Shown here piece by piece: positions 8,151-14,160 of a stretch of DNA of 16,678 bases; position 1 is the first letter of the stretch, and each line of letters begins with the position of its first letter. A program made the translations under genes and the position numbers. The notes beneath the pieces are model-generated. The model worked only from the letters and a program-made list of their open reading frames with translations, was not told the DNA's origin and did not search any database. The DNA is from an uncultured Lachnospiraceae bacterium (GTDB taxonomy: Bacteria; Bacillota; Clostridia; Lachnospirales; Lachnospiraceae). The stretch lies in assembly GCA_934351765.1 (NCBI GenBank), contig CAKRJM010000026.1:1-16678 (forward strand), read 5' to 3'.

Positions 8151-9212
8151 TTAATTCTCCTTTCTGGAGAACGCCATGCGGATCAGCTTATCAATGAGCT
8201 GGGACTTGGAAAGCCCCCGGTTCTCCCAGAGCATGGGGTACATGCTGATGGATGTAAAGCCGGGAAGGGTATTGATCTCATTGAATACCACTTCTCCGGT
8301 GTCTTTTGTCACAAAGAAGTCCACGCGGGACAGGCCGAATCCGTCCACTGCTTTGAAAATCGCCACTGCGTCTTTCCGGATCTCCTCCACGGTTTCTGCC
8401 GGAAGCTCCGGATCCAGGACTGTCTTGGACTCCGCATTATGATACTTCGCTTCATAATCATAGAAATCAGCCGCCGCCAGGATCTCGCCGACTCCGGTCG
8501 CCTGTACCTCGCTGCCGCCCAGGACTGCACATTCGATCTCACGGCCCACAATGGTCTCCTCCACCAGGATCTTCCGGTCGTGCTTTGCCGCACCGAGAAG
8601 TCCTATTTTCAGTTCATCCCGGTCATGGGCTTTGGAAACACCCTGGGAGGAGCCTGCATTACAGGGCTTAATGAATACCGGATAAGAAAGGGCTGCTTCC
8701 ACTTTTTTCGCTGCCGCCTCTGGATCCTTCAGCTCTTCCTTCCGGACTGCCACATACTTTGCCTGACGGATTCCCAGCGTATCGACAATGATCTTCGTAT
8801 ACAGCTTATCCATGGAAACAGCGGAAGCGAGTACACCGCAGCCCACATAGGGGATTCCCGCCAGTTCAAAAATTCCCTGAATCGTTCCATCCTCGCCATA
8901 AAGGCCATGGAGCACCGGGAATGCCACATCAATCTTCTTCGTCTCCACACGGTCACCGTCAATGAGAAGAACGGCTTTCATTTCGGCATCCGGTGACAGA
9001 ACTGCCCGGACCCTGCCGTTTTTCCATTCTCCGGAACGGATCGCATCCACGGATTCCGTAAGAAGCCATTTTCCTTCTTTTGTAATTCCGATGAGAACCA
9101 CCTCATATTTCTCACGGTCAATATGATCAATCACAGTCGCTGCGGATACGCAGGAAACTTCATGCTCAGAGGACTGTCCGCCAAAGAGCACTGCTACGGT
9201 CTGCTTTTCCAT
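8151..9212 (-). CDS. ddl: D-alanine--D-alanine ligase
   Basis: This ATP-grasp enzyme joins two D-Ala to the dipeptide that ends the peptidoglycan stem peptide. The 353 residues contain FGGQSSEHEVS (10-20), HGLYGEDGTIQG (102-113), the ATP-grasp IKPCNAGSSQGVSK (181-194) and the Mg-binding end VFNEINTLPGFT (309-320). In the omega loop, FYDYEAKY (250-257) keeps the Lys-Tyr pair seen in D-Ala-D-Ala ligases, so a D-lactate-type, vancomycin-resistance enzyme is not predicted. ATG at 9210-9212 has AAGGA 6 nt upstream. It is the first gene of ddl-murI-DUF1934, from a promoter about 85 bp upstream, divergent from spoIIR. Confidence 0.97.
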   Translation of the reverse strand: MEKQTVAVLFGGQSSEHEVSCVSAATVIDHIDREKYEVVLIGITKEGKWLLTESVDAIRSGEWKNGRVRAVLSPDAEMKAVLLIDGDRVETKKIDVAFPVLHGLYGEDGTIQGIFELAGIPYVGCGVLASAVSMDKLYTKIIVDTLGIRQAKYVAVRKEELKDPEAAAKKVEAALSYPVFIKPCNAGSSQGVSKAHDRDELKIGLLGAAKHDRKILVEETIVGREIECAVLGGSEVQATGVGEILAAADFYDYEAKYHNAESKTVLDPELPAETVEEIRKDAVAIFKAVDGFGLSRVDFFVTKDTGEVVFNEINTLPGFTSISMYPMLWENRGLSKSQLIDKLIRMAFSRKEN

Positions 9213-9293
9213 TTCGATTCCTTCTTTCTATTCTAATTTCAGTTTTAATCTGCCTTTGATGATCGTTCTTCTTTGGTTTTCGGTTTCTTTCCC

Positions 9294-9322
9294 ATTGTAC
9301 CCTGCTTTTCCCGTTTCTTCAA
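9294..9322 (-). promoter_or_regulatory. Promoter of the ddl-murI-DUF1934 operon
   Basis: TTGAAG (9317-9322) and TACAAT (9294-9299) on the minus strand are 17 bp apart. The start would be near 9287, giving a 5' UTR of about 75 nt that is A-rich and shows no clear hairpin. Confidence 0.65.
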
Positions 9323-9329
9323 CGTCTAA

Positions 9330-9359
9330 TTGAAAGAAATCCCGGAAAATGGATATACT
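9330..9359 (+). promoter_or_regulatory. Candidate spoIIR promoter
   Basis: GGATATACT (9351-9359) fits the sigma-F -10 pattern GGnnAnAnT, as expected for spoIIR, but no GTATA-like -35 box lies 14-16 bp upstream. The same bases also fit sigma-A: TTGAAA (9330-9335), 18-bp spacer, TATACT (9354-9359). Which sigma factor reads it is open. The ATG is 30 bp downstream. Confidence 0.45.
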
Positions 9360-9389
9360 CTGGATATTCAAACGGAAGGGGGAATTTTT

Positions 9390-10016
9390 ATGAAGCTGCG
9401 AAAATCCATATATCTTCGAATCCTGCTGGTTCTTTTATGTACCGGAACCATGATCCTGATCATCCTCACCGAAAAAAAGGCGGTTCAGATCCAGTCCGAT
9501 CTCGCCGATCATGTCCTGCGGTTCCATGTCCTTGCCAACAGCGATTCCGAGGAGGATCAGGCCTTAAAACGAAAGGTCCGGGACGCCCTGCTGCAGAAGA
9601 TCAACGAGGAGCTCCCAGACGACGCCGATCTTTCCGATGCAAAAGCCTATTTGTCCTCCCATGAGGCACTGCTTCAGGAAACTGCCTGCCGGATCGTCCG
9701 GCAAAACGGTTTTGATTATCCGGTAGAATTCCGTCTGGAGCCATGGTATTTCCCGACAAAGACATACGGCGACATGACCTTCCCCAGTGGAACATACGAT
9801 GCCTTCCGGGTCATTATCGGAAAAGGAGAGGGAAAGAACTGGTGGTGCGTGCTCTATCCCTCTCTCTGTTTTATCGATTCCACATATAGTATTGTGCCGG
9901 ATTCTTCCAAGGCCGCTCTGCGGGACACCTTGCAGGCAGACACCTACGAAAGCCTCCTCCATCAGAAGCCTCAGGCCGGATTCCGGCTGGGCGAATGGCT
10001 GAAACGGCTGTTTTAA
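9390..10016 (+). CDS. spoIIR: Stage II sporulation protein R (SpoIIR)
   Basis: SpoIIR is made in the forespore and exported to the intermembrane space, where it triggers the protease SpoIIGA to process pro-sigma-E in the mother cell. The 208-aa product has one N-terminal membrane/signal segment (about 8-27) followed by an extracellular domain. That domain holds the hallmark blocks LRFHVLANSDSEEDQ (43-57), WYFPTKTYGDMTFPSG (119-134) and GKGEGKNWWCVLYP (144-157). The start is the ATG at 9390, 7 nt after AAGGGGG; an upstream in-frame TTG at 9330 is poorer and overlaps the promoter. It is transcribed away from ddl and ends in an intrinsic terminator. Its presence implies that the organism forms spores or descends from spore formers. 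Confidence 0.95.
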   Translation: MKLRKSIYLRILLVLLCTGTMILIILTEKKAVQIQSDLADHVLRFHVLANSDSEEDQALKRKVRDALLQKINEELPDDADLSDAKAYLSSHEALLQETACRIVRQNGFDYPVEFRLEPWYFPTKTYGDMTFPSGTYDAFRVIIGKGEGKNWWCVLYPSLCFIDSTYSIVPDSSKAALRDTLQADTYESLLHQKPQAGFRLGEWLKRLF

Positions 10017-10030
10017 ACCGTTTATTTTTT
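10002..10030 (+). terminator. Intrinsic terminator of spoIIR
   Basis: A stem AAACGG (10002-10007) / CCGTTT (10018-10023) with a 10-nt loop is followed by ATTTTTT (10024-10030) on the plus strand. The spoIIR stop codon is in the loop. The minus strand lacks a T-run after the stem, so it should act in one direction only. Confidence 0.75.
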
Positions 10031-10216
10031 CTGCTTGTCCAGCATTTCCTTTAATGCCTCATCGCTGTCGTCGATCCAGACATCCTCTTCATCGGCGTTC
10101 AGCCCCAGGTATTCTCTCAGGGTTCTGGTATCATCGCTTTCATTCCAGCGGGCGATATAATCATCGATCTCCTCGAATTCCAGCTCGCCGGCCAGATACT
10201 TTTCTTTAAAGGTCAT
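10022..10216 (-). CDS. Small acidic conserved protein, 64 aa
   Basis: This is a 64-aa acidic protein of unknown function. It starts MTFKEKYLAGELEFEEIDDYI and continues with a Trp/Asn/Ser region, LREYLGL, then EEDVWIDDSDEALKEMLDKQ. I recognise the pattern as a short family found beside GntR or housekeeping genes in Lachnospiraceae-like genomes, but know of no assigned role. No membrane segment or Cys is present, and it is probably helical. Its ATG overlaps the end of the GntR gene by 11 nt and its AAGGAG lies inside that gene, so translation is likely coupled. Its 3' end lies inside the spoIIR terminator from the other strand. Confidence 0.8.
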   Translation of the reverse strand: MTFKEKYLAGELEFEEIDDYIARWNESDDTRTLREYLGLNADEEDVWIDDSDEALKEMLDKQKK

Positions 10217-10886
10217 TGCTCTGCTCCTTGATCATCTTTGCGATCTGTGCTTCCTGTTTGTTAATATGGGCCCGGATCGCCCTCCGCACGGCTTCCACAT
10301 CCCTCGCCGCCAGCGCCCGCATGATATCCTGGTGCTCCTGGAGAAGAATGGTTCTCTGGGACTTGTTTTTCAGATGTTCGATCCGATAACGGTACATCTG
10401 CTCCCGAAGATGGTTCACCATCTGAACCAGGCGGTCATTGTCTGTCGCCTGATAGATCAGACCGTGAAACTCCTCATCGGCCTGCCCTAAAACGGTAATA
10501 TCATCACTGTCAAGAACCGATGCAAACTTATGGTTTGCCTGCTCCAGCTTCTTAAAATCTTCTGCGGTCATCCGTTCACAGGCCAGCTCACCCGCCAGCT
10601 CCTCCAGTGCACGGCGTACCTCCAGCACATCTCTTAAATTTTTCCCGGAGATATGGGCAACCTCCGCGCCTTTTCGCGGGACCATTACCACCAGCCCCTC
10701 CAGCTCCAGCTTTCGGATCGCCTCCCTTACAGGAGTCCTGCTGACTCCCATCTGATCGGCAAGCCGGATCTCCATCAGGCGCTGCCCCGGAACCAGCTCA
10801 CCTCTTAAAATCGCCCGCCGCAGGGTGTTAAATACCACATCCCGCAGGGGAAGATACTCATTCTCATTTACTTTGAGCCCGTCCAT
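10206..10886 (-). CDS. GntR-family regulator, FadR subfamily with FCD domain
   Basis: This is a DNA-binding transcription factor of 226 aa. The N-terminal winged helix-turn-helix spans about 10-75 (RLADQMGVSRTPVREAIRKLELEGLV is the recognition region, 41-66). A C-terminal all-helical FCD effector domain covers about 80-215. The four FCD metal ligands are visible: Asp137, His141 (EEFHGLIYQATDN), His185 and His207, so a metal-dependent carboxylate effector is likely, though which one is unknown. ATG at 10884-10886 has GGAGG 6 nt upstream and overlaps the ispE 3' end by 19 nt. Two GTATAC palindromes at the ispE promoter are candidates for its own operator (autoregulation). Confidence 0.93.
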   Translation of the reverse strand: MDGLKVNENEYLPLRDVVFNTLRRAILRGELVPGQRLMEIRLADQMGVSRTPVREAIRKLELEGLVVMVPRKGAEVAHISGKNLRDVLEVRRALEELAGELACERMTAEDFKKLEQANHKFASVLDSDDITVLGQADEEFHGLIYQATDNDRLVQMVNHLREQMYRYRIEHLKNKSQRTILLQEHQDIMRALAARDVEAVRRAIRAHINKQEAQIAKMIKEQSNDL

Positions 10887-11776
10887 CGGCTACCTCCGCT
10901 TTCTCCCTTTGTATGATACGGCTTTACGGTATAGATCTGTCTTGCCAGACCCTCGCGCCGGATCTGTTTTCCGGCCCGCTCTGCCTGTTCCTTTTCCGAA
11001 AAAATCCCAAATACAGTCGGCCCGCTCCCGCTCATCAGTGCCTGCTTTGCACCTGCCTCCAGCATCCGTTCTTTGATGATGCCAATCTGCGGATGCGCCG
11101 GGATCGTCACCGTTTCCAGCACATTTCCCATCCGGGAAAGAACTCCCGGAAGATCCTGGTCTGCGAGCGCCTGTACCATGCCGTCGATATCCGGATGGTA
11201 CGAAAGCTCTGCCGCTTTCAGATTTCCATACACAAACTTCGTTGAAACACTGATCGGTGGTTTCGCCAGCAGGATATGACAGTCCGGCATGGACGCCAGC
11301 CTGGTCAGCTTTTCTCCGATCCCCTCAGAAAGGGCTGTGCCTCTCATAATACAATACGGAATATCAGCTCCCAGCGTTACCCCCCGCTCCTCCAGCTGTT
11401 TCTTTGACAGCTGCAGGCCAAACAGCCTGTTTACTCCAACCAGAACGGCCGCCGCGTCACTGCTGCCGCCCGCCATGCCTGCCGCAACGGGGATCTTTTT
11501 ATAAAGATCAATGAAAAGCCCATCCGGAATCTCCGCTTCTTTCATAAGAAGCTCCGCTGCTTTATAGACCAGGTTTCCCTCTCCGGTCGGCAGATACGGA
11601 AGATTCGTCCGGATCCGGATTCCCGGTTTCTTTTCCCGTCTTAACCTGATCTGATCATAAAGGCTCACGGTCTGCATGATCATCTTTACTTCATGATATC
11701 CGTCTTCCCGCTTTCTGAGGACATCCAGGCCAAGATTGATCTTTCCGTATGCCCGAAGCGATAGTTCATTCTTCAT
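10868..11776 (-). CDS. ispE: 4-diphosphocytidyl-2-C-methyl-D-erythritol kinase
   Basis: It phosphorylates CDP-methylerythritol at the 2-position, using ATP, in the MEP route to isoprenoid precursors. The 302-aa product is a GHMP kinase. It starts LRAYGKINLGLDVL with catalytic Lys12, has the glycine-rich ATP loop PVAAGMAGGSSDAA (96-109), LGADIPYC with catalytic Asp138, and a late MSGSGPTVFGIF motif. I chose the ATG at 11774-11776 because the family N-terminus begins there and GGAG lies 6 nt upstream. An upstream in-frame ATG at about 11851 (MKND...) would add 25 non-family residues. It is the first gene of an ispE-gntR-64aa chain with overlapping ends, and is expressed from a promoter near 11922-11950. 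Confidence 0.93.
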   Translation of the reverse strand: MKNELSLRAYGKINLGLDVLRKREDGYHEVKMIMQTVSLYDQIRLRREKKPGIRIRTNLPYLPTGEGNLVYKAAELLMKEAEIPDGLFIDLYKKIPVAAGMAGGSSDAAAVLVGVNRLFGLQLSKKQLEERGVTLGADIPYCIMRGTALSEGIGEKLTRLASMPDCHILLAKPPISVSTKFVYGNLKAAELSYHPDIDGMVQALADQDLPGVLSRMGNVLETVTIPAHPQIGIIKERMLEAGAKQALMSGSGPTVFGIFSEKEQAERAGKQIRREGLARQIYTVKPYHTKGESGGSRWTGSK

Positions 11777-11898
11777 AATTTTCTCCGCCGCCAGGTATCC
11801 GCCTGTCCTGTGCAAACCGGACGTGCTTCCGCCTTCTCCATCATTCTTCATGGTTCCGCCCACGGAACAGACATGCTGTTTTGGTTTTTTCCCGTATT

Positions 11899-11932
11899 TT
11901 GTATACGAAGTACTCTTCCCAAGTATACACAA
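11899..11932. promoter_or_regulatory. Paired GTATAC operator-like palindromes at the ispE promoter
   Basis: Two identical palindromic hexamers GTATAC lie at 11901-11906 and 11923-11928, with flanks that extend the match outward (TGTATAC and GTATACA form a 7-bp inverted repeat). Their centres are 22 bp apart, two helical turns. One covers the -10 box and the other lies just after the predicted start. GT-centre-AC palindromes are typical of GntR/FadR-family operators, and the FCD regulator is the second gene of this operon. Confidence 0.55.
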
Positions 11933-11950
11933 TTTCTCATAAAAATACAA
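11922..11950 (-). promoter_or_regulatory. Promoter of the ispE-gntR-64aa operon
   Basis: TTGTAT (11945-11950) and TATACT (11922-11927) are 17 bp apart on the minus strand. The -35 box is weak and the -10 box is good and embedded in a GTATAC palindrome. The start would be near 11915, about 140 nt before the ispE ATG. Confidence 0.55.
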
Positions 11951-11998
11951 GCCGCCAATTCTTTCCTGAATCTGCCGGGCATTCCGGTTTTTTCGCTT

Positions 11999-13279
11999 TT
12001 ACGACCGCCTTGCCGCTTCTTTTTCCTTTTTCAGCCGCTGGAACCGGCCCTTTAATCCCTTCTCCGGAAATACCGCCTCATGCTCCACCTTATGGCCCTT
12101 CGCCGCTTCCGCCCTGCGGTTCACATACTCCTGAACATAAGCCAGATGGACCATCACTGCATTGGTCACAGCCCGCTCATCAATATTGAATTTCTCGTGG
12201 TGGTTGGGATAGGCCCGCCCCATCTCCTCATTTCCTGCACCGATAAAGGCAAAGGCTCCGGGGATCCGCTGCTGATACACGGAAAAATCCTCGCCCAGCA
12301 TCATCTTCGGCACTTCCAGAAACGCACGTTCCTCAAACACCTTTCTGGCGCCGCAGTAAGCGATCTCTGCCACATCGGGATCATTGTCCACCGCCGGATG
12401 CGCCGCCAGCACATAATCCACATGGGCGACTGCATGATACGCCGCCGCGGTTCCCACGGATACCCGCTTGACCGCATCCTCGATCCGTTTTCCCTCGGCT
12501 CTGGAAAACGTCCGCACCGTTCCTTCCATAAATGCCGATCCTGCCACCACATTGCGGACCGTTCCGCTGACCAGATGGCCGATATTGACCACCGCCGAGT
12601 CAATGGGATTCGTCTCCCTGGCAACGATCTGCTGAAGGTTCATAATAACGGCCGCTGCCGCCACCGTTGCATCCACGCATTGCTGCGGCTTTCCCGCATG
12701 GCCCTGCCGCCCGGTCACGGTAATCGTAAACAGATCAGACTCTGCCATCCGCGGCCCCGGTTCGATATTGATATATCCCACCGGAATATCGGCAAACACA
12801 TGAAGCCCGAAGATCTGCTCCACATGATCCAGATAGCCGGAATCCATGACCATCTTCGCTCCCCTGCAGACCTCCTCTGCCGGCTGGAACAGAAGCTTAA
12901 TGGTACAGTTTAACTCTTCCTCATGGGCTTTCAGGATCTTTGCTGCGCCAAGAAGGGCCGCTGTATGGGCATCATGACCGCAGGCGTGCATGACACCGGG
13001 CGTACAGGACTTATACGCCACATCGGTTTTTTCATCGATTTTAAGGGCGTCAATGTCAGCCCGCAGCGCGATCACCGGTTCTCCCTTTCCCACAAGACCG
13101 ATCACTCCGGTCTCTGCCAGCTCTATATAAGGAATTTCCATTTCCTCCAGCTCGGTCTTGATCCGCTTGGAGGTTTCCCACTCTTCCAGGGAAAGCTCCG
13201 GATTCTGATGGAAATGCTTTCGCAGGTTCACAACATAGTTGCGGATCTGTTCTGTCTCTTTTCTGATATCAATATTCAT
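11999..13279 (-). CDS. M20-family amidohydrolase (M20D-type)
   Basis: This is a zinc-type hydrolase that removes an acyl or amino-acyl group from an amino acid. Relatives include hippurate hydrolase, N-acyl-amino acid deacylases and N-acetyl-diaminopimelate deacetylase; the substrate cannot be chosen from sequence. The 426-aa product has LRKHFHQNPELS (19-30), the metal ligands in MHACGHDAHT (Cys100, His102), PAEE (133-136), His160 and the late His360-His361 of YPNHHEKFN. A lid/dimerisation domain with GRQGHAGKP spans about 181-295. A basic tail from about 390 to 426 extends past the usual end. ATG at 13277-13279 sits behind AAGGAGGT with 5-nt spacing. No signal peptide is seen, so it is probably cytosolic. 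It has its own promoter with a dyad. Confidence 0.9.
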   Translation of the reverse strand: MNIDIRKETEQIRNYVVNLRKHFHQNPELSLEEWETSKRIKTELEEMEIPYIELAETGVIGLVGKGEPVIALRADIDALKIDEKTDVAYKSCTPGVMHACGHDAHTAALLGAAKILKAHEEELNCTIKLLFQPAEEVCRGAKMVMDSGYLDHVEQIFGLHVFADIPVGYINIEPGPRMAESDLFTITVTGRQGHAGKPQQCVDATVAAAAVIMNLQQIVARETNPIDSAVVNIGHLVSGTVRNVVAGSAFMEGTVRTFSRAEGKRIEDAVKRVSVGTAAAYHAVAHVDYVLAAHPAVDNDPDVAEIAYCGARKVFEERAFLEVPKMMLGEDFSVYQQRIPGAFAFIGAGNEEMGRAYPNHHEKFNIDERAVTNAVMVHLAYVQEYVNRRAEAAKGHKVEHEAVFPEKGLKGRFQRLKKEKEAARRS

Positions 13280-13315
13280 ACGGTACCTCCTTCGTGCCGC
13301 CTTCTGTACTATTCC

Positions 13316-13345
13316 AGTATAAAATTGTATGAAAGGAAATACAAT
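13316..13345 (-). promoter_or_regulatory. M20 gene promoter overlapped by an inverted repeat
   Basis: TTGTAT (13339-13344) and TATACT (13316-13321) are 17 bp apart on the minus strand, the same hexamers and spacing as the ispE promoter. A perfect inverted repeat ATTGTAT-N8-ATACAAT (13324-13345) covers the -35 box and most of the spacer, the place where a bound repressor would block RNA polymerase. The ATG is about 37 bp downstream. Confidence 0.6.
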
Positions 13346-13394
13346 CTTTTTTTCAAAAAACCTTTGACTTTTTTCTTTCCCGGATCCAAAATGT

Positions 13395-13436
13395 TTTCGA
13401 TCTCCCTGATCCCCCAATCTTACAGGGGGAACGAAA
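13395..13436. other. Nested dyad in the M20 upstream region
   Basis: TCCCCC (13410-13415) pairs with GGGGGA (13425-13430) around a 9-nt loop, and TTTCG (13395-13399) pairs with CGAAA (13432-13436) outside it. No T-run follows on either strand. The rest of 13346-13514 shows no gene and only one weak further stem (GGCAG/CTGCC near 13457-13473). Confidence 0.4.
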
Positions 13437-13514
13437 TCAGTTCTGTTGCCCTGTCTGGCAGACCGACACTGCCGACATTTTGTTTTCCCTCACATTACTA
13501 TACTGTATGACATG

Positions 13515-13549
13515 GAGAAACCGCCTCGATCCTCTCGGGGCGGTTTCTC
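13515..13549 (-). terminator. Strong hairpin after the cyclophilin gene, probable terminator
   Basis: An 11-bp perfect stem GAGAAACCGCC (13515-13525) / GGCGGTTTCTC (13539-13549) with a 13-nt loop lies 16 nt after the cyclophilin stop. On the minus strand no T-run follows; on the plus strand a T/C-rich stretch does. Position suggests it ends the zinc-ribbon/TPM/cyclophilin operon, but the missing T-run makes this uncertain. Confidence 0.5.
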
Positions 13550-13565
13550 TGTCTTCCTGTTTTAT

Positions 13566-14093
13566 TCAGCACTTCTCCGGTTCGGGATATTCCACTCCGA
13601 AGGTTTCCACTGTGACCGTTTTCATTCTCTGGGGTGTTACGGGGCGGTCTGCATATCCGGTGGGTGTCTCGGCAATGGCATTTACCACATCCATCCCCTC
13701 GATCACCTTTCCGAAGGCTGCATACTGGCCATCCAGATGAGGCGCCTTCTCATGCATGATGAAGAACTGGGAGCCTGCAGAATCGGGATGCATGGCCCGT
13801 GCCATGGAAAGAACTCCGGGATCATGTGCCAGATCATTCTCCACGCCGTTCATGGAAAACTCACCCTTAATCTGGTATCCGGGTCCGCCGGTTCCCTGTC
13901 CCAGCGGGCAGCCTCCCTGGATCATAAAGCCGCGGATCACACGGTGAAAGATCAGGTCGTCATAAAAGCCCTTCTTTACCAGGCTGATGAAGTTGTTTAC
14001 GGTATTGGGAGCCACATCGGGATATAACTCTGCCTTGATGATGCCTCCGTCTTCCATTTCAATCGTTACAATGGGATTCTTTGTATCTGCCAT
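13566..14093 (-). CDS. Peptidyl-prolyl cis-trans isomerase, cyclophilin type
   Basis: It speeds the cis-trans isomerisation of Xaa-Pro bonds in folding proteins. The 175-aa single-domain product has the active-site [13 protein letters not shown] (49-61, Arg51 and Gln59), the glycine loop [15 protein letters not shown] (107-112) and [12 protein letters not shown] (119-130). The Trp that contacts cyclosporin in human CypA is His119 here, as bacterial cyclophilins often lack it, so low drug binding is expected. No signal peptide or lipobox is seen, so it should be cytosolic. ATG at 14091-14093 has AAGGAG 7 nt upstream. It lies 53 bp after the TPM-domain gene on the same strand and is followed by an 11-bp hairpin. 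Confidence 0.95.
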   Translation of the reverse strand: MADTKNPIVTIEMEDGGIIKAELYPDVAPNTVNNFISLVKKGFYDDLIFHRVIRGFMIQGGCPLGQGTGGPGYQIKGEFSMNGVENDLAHDPGVLSMARAMHPDSAGSQFFIMHEKAPHLDGQYAAFGKVIEGMDVVNAIAETPTGYADRPVTPQRMKTVTVETFGVEYPEPEKC

Positions 14094-14124
14094 ATTCTGT
14101 CTCCTTATAAATGATTTGATCCTC

Positions 14125-14160
14125 AGAAGCTTCTTCTGTTCTTAATTTAGAAGCTTCTTC
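14125..14160. repeat. Direct repeat of a palindromic 12-mer at the TPM gene end
   Basis: AGAAGCTTCTTC occurs at 14125-14136 and again at 14149-14160. Each copy contains the 10-bp palindrome AGAAGCTTCT, so the copies can also pair with each other as a hairpin. The right copy includes the last codons of the TPM gene; the left lies between it and the cyclophilin gene. It may be a small duplication or an mRNA processing hairpin. Confidence 0.6.

Noticed and set aside
8151-9212. Possible glycopeptide-resistance ligase
   Set aside because: The omega loop keeps the Lys-Tyr pair of D-Ala-D-Ala enzymes and no vanH- or vanX-like neighbours are present.
11977-11996. CCGG-GCATT-CCGG followed by TTTTTT on the plus strand
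   Set aside because: The stem is only four to five pairs and there is no plus-strand gene to terminate; on the minus strand the run precedes the stem.
12080-12913. Plus-strand open frame of 277 codons opposite the M20 gene
   Set aside because: It lies wholly inside the well-supported amidohydrolase on the other strand and has His/Arg-rich shadow composition.
13400-13520. Possible small plus-strand RNA ending at the 13515-13549 hairpin
   Set aside because: TATACT at 13499-13504 is the only -10-like site and has no -35 box; a start there would fall at the hairpin itself.
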